A stretch of 64,000 nucleotides of DNA from contig JALBYF010000037.1 in NCBI GenBank assembly GCA_023212725.1, forward strand, positions 1 to 64,000. The letters are read 5' to 3'. This stretch comes from Tranzscheliella williamsii. Taxonomy: Eukaryota; Basidiomycota; Ustilaginomycetes; Ustilaginales; Ustilaginaceae. Numbering within the stretch: position 1 is the stretch's first letter; the number at the start of each line of letters is the position of its first letter. The notes below the pieces were generated by a model. It ran no database searches. It worked only from the letters and a program-made list of their open reading frames with translations, and had not been told where the DNA came from. This document shows, one piece after another, positions 22,185-31,443 of the stretch. A program made the position numbers and the translations under genes.

Positions 22185-23606
22185 TCCAGCCATACCTCAC
22201 CGCATGCCCACTAGTCCCCTTTCCGTAATTTGTGTAGATGCATCGCTCTGCGCAATTTTTGCATTTATTAAGTCAACTCTACCGCCTGCTATCAGGTAGC
22301 CACGATGTGGGATGATGACTCATGAATCACACCGCCGCCCAAGGCGATGCAATCTGCTCAAACTGTTACCTCCCTTATTGCCCCCTTGAGAACGGCCCAA
22401 AGATCTACAATAATGGGTCGATCATAGCCTAGACAAAGGGCTTGCCAATCTGCTGAGAAAATGGTAATTTCCACCATTGAATCTCGTCTGAAACAGATTG
22501 CATCCATCTCTGATGATTATCATGTTGACCTCAGCCTGAGTGCTGCTATGATGCAAGTGTTGGGAACACTGGCGGGATTCTGTTTGCAGAAGGACTTTCC
22601 TCCTTGGCTCAAGAGCTTGTATCAGCTTTGATGCACATTTCCAAGGGTACAAACCACATATGCGTCTGTCTGAGAAAATCTAGGATCAAAACAACTGGAC
22701 ATGTTGTGTGAATGGCACCAAACTGCTATTGTCCAGTCACATGTCATAGGATCACATGAACTGTTGGCCAAGAATAAGACTGTTGGGCAAGCAAATGACG
22801 CAACAGGTGATGCCTCACACCCAGGCCCCAAGTGTGAAACATGGTTCCATTGAGCCTGACCCCCTTTGGATGTTACACCCCAGGGTCTGATAACCTCTGG
22901 CACTGGGTAAAACACCGGTGTGACTGGTGATGGGGTAGAGGCTGGGGTATTACGTTGCACCGCTACAAGAGGCCGCACAATGGCGACAAGGTGGCTAGGG
23001 TCAAGTACTTCTCCTATCGGGCAGCAATAGACTAAATACATTCGACGACCTCCCGGAGAAGGGCCGGGGGCCAGGGGCATGGTTATATACAGGTGTGCGG
23101 CTGGTGGGCTTCAACCAGAGTAGGGGTAAGGAGGGGCACGGGCCAGGTGGCCAGGGTGGGGAAAAAGTACTGTGTAGCGGTAGTCAACCTGAGACCGGTG
23201 GTTGACCGTAACATCTACCTTCCCTGGTTGTTGTTGGCCTTGAGGGTGCTCTTGCCAACGACGCCAGTTCCTCCCCTGATCATCAAGATGTGTGGTCACT
23301 GTCGGTCCTCTGAATGGAGCGCCCAAGCGGGGTCCGTTCCAGAGCTGCCAGGACCCTTCCTAGCTGAGCGCTTGGGAGACATGCCAACAAGGCCCGTCTC
23401 AGGCGACGGCTCTGGCACGGGCGGCGCACCCGTTACAGTAGTCCTATCAATCTAGATAACTCTGCACTAGCCCAAATCCTCATACAACTGTGCTGAGCTA
23501 AGTCCCTGTTGCTCCTATCCCCTTCTGTCATGGTTCCCATCTCCTGGACAAGTACACTTGGTCCCCTCTCCCTCTGCTAAAGTTGCATACATATTTACTT
23601 CTACAG

Positions 23607-23858
23607 ATGAAGAACATCTGTAACTTCAATATGATCTGCACTGAGTATTCCTTGGCGATGATGCAGGAAAACATCCTGGGTGCAAGCGACAATGACAACG
23701 AGACCGGAGACGATGGGGGTGCAGCTAGAGGGAGCTTGACAGGAGGTGCGAAAAAGGGGCGCTCAAAGCAGTTTTTAGAGAGTACAAAGCGCAAGGCATA
23801 CTTGAAAATAGCAGGGCTGCTTCGCGCCCAGAGCACCTCTGGGTCATCTTCAATCTAG
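23607..23858 (+). other. Exon-like fragment of unknown origin
   Basis: An 83-codon frame begins with ATG immediately after a TTTACTTCTACAG acceptor-like sequence and ends in TAG. It has balanced composition (acidic DNDNETGDD, basic KKGRSKQF and STKRKAYLK segments), unlike the shadow frames around it. It could be the last exon of a small gene or a remnant of a mobile-element protein. No family recognised. Confidence 0.25.
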
Positions 23859-24114
23859 AGGCAGCCCAGCAAGGCTCTGGTTGCGCCGCTGGGACTGGCC
23901 GGAGGAGTCAGAGCAAAGCCAGAGACAGCAGCGTCATGCTGCCTACCTCTCTGGCCTAGGGTGCGCAAACCATACCCTTGCTGTTAAGCCACAGGCGGAT
24001 GTTGCTCACGTGATGGATACGCCTTTCCTCACGCGAAGCCCCTAAACTACGATTGCGCGTTTTGGAAAGTCGTTTCACGCACGCCAACGGCACCCATCAC
24101 AAAATCACAGTTGC

Positions 24115-24148
24115 GAGTGTGACGAGTGTGACGAGTGTGACGAGGGTG
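24115..24148. repeat. 9-bp minisatellite (GACGAGTGT-like, about 3.5 copies)
   Basis: Direct repeats of GTGTGACGA/GACGAGTGT, degenerating at the right end (GACGAGGGTGATGAG). It lies in the region upstream of the large disordered protein gene. Confidence 0.7.
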
Positions 24149-24430
24149 ATGAGTGGGAGTGGTGAGGTGTGGGAGCGGCGTCAGGGGAGGTCGGAAAGGG
24201 GCCGACTCGATCGAGGCCTACGCCGGCTCAGCCGTGAAGCAAGCGCTTCCATGACGGGGCTACACAGCAACAGGCTCAGCTGCAGCGCGTGCATGCAATT
24301 CTACCTAGCATGCGCCCCGCCTGACACTAGCCCGCCGCCCTCTTATGGTCCTTCTCCCTCCGCCTCTGCCCTGCGTCTCCCTGCGTCCGCCACCGACCTT
24401 CCTATTTGGGCCTTTCCTACCCTTCCGCTA

Positions 24431-24469
24431 ACCACCACCACCACCACCACCACCACCACCACCACCACC
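24431..24469. repeat. ACC trinucleotide microsatellite
   Basis: About 13 uninterrupted ACC units. If the downstream gene were read from an earlier in-frame start, this would encode a run of threonines; I place it in the leader. Confidence 0.85.
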
Positions 24470-24577
24470 GCCGCCTTCACCCGACGGCCACTACTACCCA
24501 TCACCACCGCTACTCGTGCCATCACCACTACGACCACTACTACTGCTCGTGCCAGTCCTTTCGGCAGCGACGAGGAG

Positions 24578-27500
24578 ATGGCGGCTACTTCGGCGTACTC
24601 GTTTGTGCCCGAGCCGCATGCTGTTGACCATCAACCCATGTCGGCGCGGCAGAACCGCACTCCCTCACCCGCTCGCAAGTTCTGGCCGTTCAACCGCTCG
24701 CGCTCTTCTAGCCCCAATGTACAGCCTAACCAGTACGACCAAGCGGACGCCTCTTACGGCTCCGCCAGGTCGCGCAAGTCCTCCGCTCAGTCGCAGTATC
24801 TTGCGCAGAGCCCGTCCGGTACCGGCTTCGTGGTGCGCAGCGTTGTCAAGCAACCCGGCGGCGTTTCGCTCCCCTCCTCGCCCGTAGGCGACCATCCAGC
24901 GTCCTTCTTCCCCCCACCACAGCAGCAGCAGCAACAGCCTGCCTCGCCTGCCCGTCGCATGACACTAGAGGACTCGGATGATGACGCCCTCCCGCACGGC
25001 TCACAGCACAAACTGCAGTATCGACGTTCCAAGTCTAGGCCTCTCAGCCCACCCGTCTTCACTTCACTAGGCGTCCCGCCCGGCGGACCCGGCGGTGGCG
25101 TGGGTTATGGGACTGCGCTTTCCTCCAATGACGGCCGCCCCGATACGCTCCAACACCGTCCGCAACCGCCCCATCACCGTCCACCCAGTCCTGGCCATAT
25201 CACCGCACGCGGCTTCCAAGCCGGCAGGAAAGAGCGCGGTCGCTCTCCCCACTCCTCGTCCGACGATCACAGCCACCACAACCATCAACCCGCCCATTCT
25301 GCTGACTCTAACGCATCTAAGAAGCCCATCGCTCGCATCACTGCCGGACCCAAGAGCCTCGCCCAGCAGCAGCACGATGCCCAGCCGCTTCCATCGTCAC
25401 AACGCTCCACTGGTCCCGCTTCCCACTCCACCTCGTCCAGGCCCCAAGCGCTCTCCGGTCCAAGGCAGTTCCCTACTGCTTCGCCAGCGCACCAGCCTTC
25501 TTCGGCAACAGATTCCTACCAATCTGGCGGTCGCACCTCTCAAGACGCTAGGGACGGCATCTATCCTCACAACGGTCAGAACGATCAGCAAGAGGACGCT
25601 GCGAGAAGATCGCGAAAGTTCTCTTTCGGGCTCCCAGGTCGCGCTCGAAGAGACAGCGAAATCAGAGCAAATGGTACCGACTCTCAGCCTACCTCCGGCT
25701 TCGCCCAAAACCAGCTGCCTCCCCCGGGCCCCTTGAACGGGCTGCCCTCGCCCGTCTCCATTCCGTACGGCCGCCCCCCAGGGCGTTTTGTCGATGCGAA
25801 TTCTGCCCGTGACGACCCCGGCGTGGAGACCGACTACTCCCGCGGCGAGTCTCCCTTCGGCTCTGTCTCGCCCAGTGGCAGTCCTGGCCTGCTGTCTGGA
25901 TGGATAGGCAAGCAGCACGGCCACCACGACCGCGCCGACTACACACAGCAACAGCCCGCGCCGCCGTCCCATGCCACCGCGGGTCGAAGCTCCTCCCCCG
26001 GCGGCGCCAACCTCGCTGGAAAGTGGTTCAAGGGCGTGTTTGGCCGCTCTCCTCGAGGTGATGAGAGGCAGCCAGACTGGCAGGATCCCAGCAGCATGTA
26101 TCCGCACGAGGCCTCTCGCGACGTCACGCCAATGCGAGAGCTCCCAGGCTCTCAGCCTCACCGTGTCAGCGGCTTCGACCCAACCAGGACCACGACGCAA
26201 GACGATCAAGAAGCAAAGAGGAAAAAACTCGAGTCGATGCGCCAGGCGCGGCAGATCGTCGATGCCGACCGGAATCAGCTCATTGAGGCGGCTAGTATCC
26301 CGAACGGCCGCGGCCCACATCGATTCGACCCGGACCAAGACCGCGAGTTCCGGCCCCGCCAGGTGGTCGATAGCGACGCTGAGCTCGATGATCCCGCAGC
26401 CCAGTTCGAGACGGACCGCAAAAAGAGCCCGCCCGGCCGCAAACCCGTACCCGTCTACAACGCCACGCAGACCACCGGCGAAAAGGAACCGGCGCAGCAT
26501 GACGGCCATATGACAGAAGCCCAGAAAATCATCCTGGAGACCAGATCGAGGCACCTCGAGCGGGAGCAGATCGAGGCGCAGCGCCGAGCAGCCCTCGGAC
26601 ATCAGCAAGAGACCGCCCCGCCTACCCCACCCAAGCAAGCCGATCCCGTAGTGGCACACCAGACACGGCTGCCGAGCGGAGCCCATCACATCGTTCGAGA
26701 GCCCGGCAAGGTGCGGCCCGCGAACGCTGTTGACGAGGTGGGCACGCATACAGCCACACCAACGCCCGTGGCGAACAAGACAGACGCGGCGGTGCGGGCC
26801 GCTTCTGCCGCCAACGCTGGCAAGCCCACAAGCTCCCTGTCTCCCGGCTGCGGGCCGATGCCTATGGAACTGACGCTGCCGCAGGCACTCCAAGAAATGA
26901 TGGTCCGCTTCTACCGCTTCGAAAGATACTCGGTGCCGCTTATTCGATCGCTCGAGACGCGGCTGCTGGATATCGAACGCGACGCTATGATGGCGCACAA
27001 TCCGGCAGGAAGGGGCGCTTCCGAGACGGCGAGCCAGCACGAAGAGATGGACCAGTGGGTCGGCCAGATGACGCGCCTCATGAAGCACGAGGTTGGCCAG
27101 CTCAAGGCCGCCACCAAAGAGATCAAAGAGGGCAGGGAACTGGTCGCCGCCGTCGCTCGAAAAGCCGCCGGCCCGTCTGGCGTCACCGTCTCTACCTCGC
27201 TATCCTCCTTTGGCAGCGTAGATCAGCCGAGCCCGACACCCGCCTCGAAGCATGCAGCGGTCGCGCAGCCCGAGCAGCGGGAAGCGCCAGTTGCGATGAC
27301 TGCAGCTACGGAGGAGAAGAGCGCGGCCGAGGCGCGGCAGACCAACGTATCGAGTGCCACCTTCCAGAGCGCGGTGCCGCGCTTTCCGGGCGCCGCTGCG
27401 GGCGGAGAGGGCCAACAGCCTAGCAGCCTGGCTCTGCCGCCCGGGGCCAAGCCGCCGCTCGACAAGGACGAGGGCAAGTACGCGGGCTCGCCAACCAAGG

Positions 27501-28576
27501 CCAACTTTGGCTTCGCTTCCGAGTCGCGCGAGCGCGAAGAGCGGCAGCGCGAGCGGAGCGCCAGTCCCAACGGTCGGCCGCGCTTCACGTCGGTCCTAGG
27601 GCAGCCGCTCCACAACGGTCGCCTCTCCCCGGCCCCCGCCAGCCCGGTCAAATCTGGACATGCGTCCACCGGCAGCACCGCTGTGGCGCAGGAGCGAATC
27701 ACCTCGCCCGCGCCATCCGAGCCTGCTTCCGTGCGTTCCGAAATGTCGTCTGCTATGCCGAAGCGCGACGTCTCGGTCGAGAACCGGCTCAAGGCGCTGG
27801 TGGAAGCCTCGTCGACACGCTCGAGGTCGAGCAGCTTCGCCGGTTCGCTCGGCGAGCCTGAACGTAGCGAACACCACGACCACACAGGCGTGGAGGACGC
27901 CGGGGAGGGAGAGGAACAGGACGAAGAGCAGCCTTTCACGGCGACGCACGCGAAAGCTGCGTCGGCGCAGACCGTCCAGACCGTCCGGGAGAAGGTCGCG
28001 CCGAAGCCGTCGTCCGCCTCGCTGTCAGCGCCTGCACCGGAGCGTCGAGCGACGAACGAGTCGACGGTGTCCGGCTCGGCGCGGAGCGGGCGGTTGTTGG
28101 TAGATGCAAGGCTGCCGATGCTGGGCGGGCGGACGTCGCCGTCGTTTGTCGGGCTGGGCAAGACGGCCTCTAGCTCTGGGCAGAGCACGGCGAGCAGCAC
28201 GGGCGTCGATGCAGCGGGCGAGATCAGCCCGGCGGCGGGCGCGTCCGAGACGATCAAGAGCCGCGCGCGCAGCTACCTGACCACGGCCGAGGAGAATCGC
28301 AAGTCGCCGTCGCCGGGCGCTGGCGTGGGCGGCTCGGGGCGCATCTCGCCGTCGAAACTCCTCGCGAGCCGCACAGGCGCGCCCGCGTCGCCGGGCAAGT
28401 CGTTCGCCCCCCTCCTCCCGCGCGCCGTGCCCACCACCGCGCCGCTCGCGCTCGTGGAGAAGAAACGCACCCTCGACGCCGCACCCTCCGCCGCCTTCGG
28501 CGCCGCCAAACCCCGCGCCGTCGGCCACAGCGCAACTCTGCGCGAGCGCGTCGCCTTCTTCGACGCCGCCCAGTAG
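24578..28576 (+). CDS. Large disordered protein with a conserved helical segment
   Basis: 1332 aa from the ATG at 24578; the frame is open upstream to 24053, and in-frame ATGs near 24149 would add a low-complexity, threonine-run extension. Nearly all of the chain is Ser/Pro/Gln/Arg-rich with many SP and RSRSSSP sites, suggesting a heavily phosphorylated scaffold. The ordered part is about residues 760-860 (near 26860-27150): MELTLPQALQEMMVRFYRFE, then RSLETRLLDIERD and a predicted coiled coil. The C-terminus has repeated SPS/TSP motifs and ends ATLRERVAFFD. No known family is recognised; a cell-polarity or cytoskeletal scaffold is possible but is only inference from composition. Confidence 0.75.
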   Translation: MAATSAYSFVPEPHAVDHQPMSARQNRTPSPARKFWPFNRSRSSSPNVQPNQYDQADASYGSARSRKSSAQSQYLAQSPSGTGFVVRSVVKQPGGVSLPSSPVGDHPASFFPPPQQQQQQPASPARRMTLEDSDDDALPHGSQHKLQYRRSKSRPLSPPVFTSLGVPPGGPGGGVGYGTALSSNDGRPDTLQHRPQPPHHRPPSPGHITARGFQAGRKERGRSPHSSSDDHSHHNHQPAHSADSNASKKPIARITAGPKSLAQQQHDAQPLPSSQRSTGPASHSTSSRPQALSGPRQFPTASPAHQPSSATDSYQSGGRTSQDARDGIYPHNGQNDQQEDAARRSRKFSFGLPGRARRDSEIRANGTDSQPTSGFAQNQLPPPGPLNGLPSPVSIPYGRPPGRFVDANSARDDPGVETDYSRGESPFGSVSPSGSPGLLSGWIGKQHGHHDRADYTQQQPAPPSHATAGRSSSPGGANLAGKWFKGVFGRSPRGDERQPDWQDPSSMYPHEASRDVTPMRELPGSQPHRVSGFDPTRTTTQDDQEAKRKKLESMRQARQIVDADRNQLIEAASIPNGRGPHRFDPDQDREFRPRQVVDSDAELDDPAAQFETDRKKSPPGRKPVPVYNATQTTGEKEPAQHDGHMTEAQKIILETRSRHLEREQIEAQRRAALGHQQETAPPTPPKQADPVVAHQTRLPSGAHHIVREPGKVRPANAVDEVGTHTATPTPVANKTDAAVRAASAANAGKPTSSLSPGCGPMPMELTLPQALQEMMVRFYRFERYSVPLIRSLETRLLDIERDAMMAHNPAGRGASETASQHEEMDQWVGQMTRLMKHEVGQLKAATKEIKEGRELVAAVARKAAGPSGVTVSTSLSSFGSVDQPSPTPASKHAAVAQPEQREAPVAMTAATEEKSAAEARQTNVSSATFQSAVPRFPGAAAGGEGQQPSSLALPPGAKPPLDKDEGKYAGSPTKANFGFASESREREERQRERSASPNGRPRFTSVLGQPLHNGRLSPAPASPVKSGHASTGSTAVAQERITSPAPSEPASVRSEMSSAMPKRDVSVENRLKALVEASSTRSRSSSFAGSLGEPERSEHHDHTGVEDAGEGEEQDEEQPFTATHAKAASAQTVQTVREKVAPKPSSASLSAPAPERRATNESTVSGSARSGRLLVDARLPMLGGRTSPSFVGLGKTASSSGQSTASSTGVDAAGEISPAAGASETIKSRARSYLTTAEENRKSPSPGAGVGGSGRISPSKLLASRTGAPASPGKSFAPLLPRAVPTTAPLALVEKKRTLDAAPSAAFGAAKPRAVGHSATLRERVAFFDAAQ

Positions 28577-28688
28577 CTAGCGCGCCACTCCCATGTACAC
28601 ACACGACCGAATGCAGACGGCGGTAGGTTTGTATATTTCGCTGGCGTGGTGGGGCGGTGTGTGCGAGCGAGATACAGGCGAGCGGGGA

Positions 28689-30741
28689 CTAGGCGGGGAC
28701 ACCGTGCTGGTAGAGGCGGCGCATTTCGGCACCGAGCTCGACACGCCGCTTGCCCTCGACGAAGAGCATCGCGTCGCGGTAGGAGCGCGGCAGGATCTGG
28801 CGGTCAGCGGCGCCGAGGTCGAAGCTGAACTGAAACTGCAGAGCGGGGGGGTTGTGTGTCAGCGGGGGGTTGTGTGTCAGCGGGGTGCATGCGGACACGG
28901 AAATGGGAGGGGTGGGGGTAACGTACGGTGTTGGAGCGGCTGCGGGCGGCGGAGGGAAGGTCGACGACGTCTGCAAGGACGCGGACGGCAGCGACGGCGG
29001 GGGCGCCCGGGGCGGCAGGGGTGGTGTAGGTGACCTGTGCGGAGAGATGGAGGATGGCGCCGATGGGGACAGGCGCGTGGAACGCCAGCGCGTCGAGCGC
29101 AAGGAACTGGACATGCCGGTGGGCGAAGGACGCTGCGCGCGGCACACGTACAGAGACCACGCAGCGCGGCGGTCAGTACAGCGCGCGCCGCGGCGGGGAG
29201 GACAAGACGTACCGGCCGCCATCCAGGCGAGCTCGTACGCAGAACGCATAAGAAAGCCGCCGAAGATCTTCTGATGGACGTTGCGCTGCTGCGGATGCAT
29301 GTGCAGCGTGGTGCTCAGCGTGGTGTGCGCGGCGGGGACCAGCTCGCCCGCGCCGCCCGCGCCTACCGCCCCGCCGTGCACCTCGTCATCGGCAAACAGC
29401 CCCGCTTCCAACCCGCGCAGATACTGCCGGTGCAGCAGATGCGCCTCGTCCCGGCTCGGCGGCACCTTCTCCAGCGACAAGGCCGCCTCGGCGCGCTTCC
29501 GGTTCTTGTGGCCTGCATCCACACAATCCCCCGCGCGTAGAGACGTCAGCATTGCTGACCTACCAACAGCTAGGGACATCCACAGTTACTTACTCTCGCC
29601 CATCGCAAAGAGCGCCTTCTCTGCCGCCGTCTCAAGAACAAGCGGCGCCACCTTCTGGCTGCGCTGCGTGGCCGCATTCCGCGCCGCCATTGTGAATCTG
29701 CCGTGTGGGAGCGCAACGTGTCAGCGCGTGATTCTTGGCGGCCCGCGCCTCGGCAATGCTACGTACCGCCCGGTGAGGCAGATCTTGTTGGCGCTCCGCG
29801 GCTCAGTGAGCTGCTCGATGCTGACAAAGACCTCCATGCTGCTTGCACCGACCTGCAGCCGGTCCCAGCGCAGGAAAAGGAGACTGTCAGCGTCGGCCCT
29901 GCCGTGACTCAGGGCACGCGCAAGGCACTTACATAGATGACGTGCCCGCTCAGGCGGTAGTTGGCATCCGCCGTCAGCGGCTCCAGCAGATCGAGCCGGT
30001 CCACGGAAGCAGTCACAATGTAGATCGGCGCCGAAGCATCCCCTGCGCGCGGCAGACTCCCCAGCGCATGGCGATACGAGACTGCGGTGGCAGCATAAGG
30101 ATGATGGGGGAAGCAGAGCAGAGCAGATAGGAGAAGGTCAAACCATCAGTCGCTGCAGCGGGGGTGTTGTGGGAGTAGCAAGGCACCTACTGTTTCCGGC
30201 GAGCGTGTCGAGGTCTTCGAGCACTTTTCCGAGGCGGATGAGGCCGGAGGTGGCGATGTACTTCTCCAGCAGCTCGGGGTCCTCGGTGAAGGGGAGGTAG
30301 AGCTCGACGTAGCTGTCCTGCATCCTTTTGGGCTGGAGGAGTTTTGCCTCTGCCTCGGATGTGAGCTGCGGTGGCTTTTCCTCGCCGGCGGCGCGGGTGG
30401 CCGCCGTGCTGCGCGACTGCTCCTGCACTTCGTTTCTCCAGCTGCGCTTCGGCGAGAGGCGATCTGGGCGCGGCGGCACCATCACTCTTGCGTCAGCGAT
30501 ACGCGGCAGCGAAGGGGACGAGCAGCGCAACGCGGAGAGACTCACTGGGCAGCCGGATGGTAAGCGTCTGCGGATGGACACCCTTCACTTCGGCCATCAG
30601 CTTGTGGATCTCGCGCACGTTGTTCGTCTCTTGCTGCGGCGACGCCTGCTGCGTCAGCCACCGCCCCGTGTTGCGGACACTACCAGCGCGCGCCACAGCC
30701 CGCACACGCAGCCCATTCGCTCCTACGCGTGTTCGCCACAT
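28689..30741 (-). CDS. Mitochondrial acyl-CoA thioesterase, ACOT9-like (double hot-dog)
   Basis: Eight exons on the minus strand: 30741-30546, 30463-30191, 30081-29933, 29852-29767, 29697-29594, 29512-29213, 29132-28927, 28835-28689. They join in frame to 486 aa, the usual length of the family. Every intron has GT..AG ends and is 69-109 nt. The N-terminus (MWRTRVGANGLRVRAVARAG) is Arg-rich and lacks acids, as in a mitochondrial presequence. The first hot-dog domain includes DSYVELYLPF, the segment YRLSGHVIY, VFVSIEQL and FTMAARN; the second includes HQKIFGGFLMRSAYELAW and FHAPVPIGAILHLSAQV. The family hydrolyses acyl-CoAs in mitochondria. This is the most intron-rich gene in the window. Intron 7 has an 18-bp tandem duplication. 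Confidence 0.9.
28851..28886. repeat. 18-bp tandem duplication inside an intron
   Basis: GTTGTGTGTCAGCGGGG starts at 28851 and again at 28869. On the coding (minus) strand each copy supplies a CCGCTGACACACAAC block, so the CTGAC branch site of intron 7 of the thioesterase gene is doubled. Confidence 0.75.
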
Positions 30742-31443
30742 CCCGTTCAGTCAGCAGTGTACAGCAATGGCAGTGCTCGAGCCAGTGCGGTATATGGGGG
30801 TCCTCGTGGTGTTGGGTGTTGGTCTCGGGCAGAGTCACCCATCAGCTCGCAGCTCAGCAGGTGTCGGTTACTCTCTGCGCAATCCGACAGTCTCCCGTTC
30901 ACATTGTGATTTACGGCCGACAAGCAGGACATTATTACCATGTTAAAGCTTGCTCGCGACTGCTGTGAGTGTCCGTAGTGGAGGCCGAAATGAGGTGATT
31001 GCCTCAAAATCGAGATACAGTCATTTCATATTGGTCACGCGGCTGGGGTTGTAAGTTAGTATTGATCGACTCAGCAGCTGCGCGAGAGTCCATGGCGTCT
31101 GTGGCGGGTGAGTGTGTGAGTGAGCAAACGCAGCGCAGACAAAAGCGGGGTCCAAGCCAAGCAAGCGCATACCGTAACCAGGATTACGACATTGATGGCC
31201 TGACAACCCCCATCCCCTGGCCTGCTGCCAATCATCCTTTCCATCATCGTCGGCTTTCTCGACGGCATCCATCGCCTGCTCATTACCCCTCGTCATCAGG
31301 CTTCCCAGTCTGCCGTGTGCAGTGCATACCATCCCTCAGAGCCCCTTCGATGAACCCTGCATAGGTTCCCTTAGGCCAGTGCGCCTCCCTTGCTCTCCGA
31401 ATACTCGTACTGGTCCTCCTGCTTGTTCTCTCTTTGCGCCACC
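30742..31443. promoter_or_regulatory. Divergent intergenic region
   Basis: About 700 bases between the thioesterase start (minus) and the GILT gene start (plus). No gene recognised; the open frames are short and poorly composed. Confidence 0.5.

Larger units (their letters stand above)
22185..24577. other. Compositionally distinct interval, possible relic element
   Basis: From about 22380 to 23870 the base composition is visibly less GC-rich than the flanks, and codon-like fragments occur on both strands. One is a 56-aa plus-strand frame at 22461-22631 with ordinary amphipathic content; another is the exon-like 23607-23858. No terminal repeats, reverse transcriptase or transposase motifs were found. 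From about 24000 on it is the leader of the next gene. Confidence 0.4.

Noticed and set aside
24053..24577. In-frame upstream extension of the large disordered protein
   Set aside because: It contains a 9-bp minisatellite and an ACC microsatellite and begins without an ATG; better explained as leader. Later in-frame ATGs near 24149 remain a weak alternative.
25397..27088. 563-codon minus-strand frame opposite the large disordered protein
   Set aside because: A shadow of high-GC coding DNA; its composition (Arg/Gly/Leu) mirrors the codons of the plus-strand gene, and no domain is visible.
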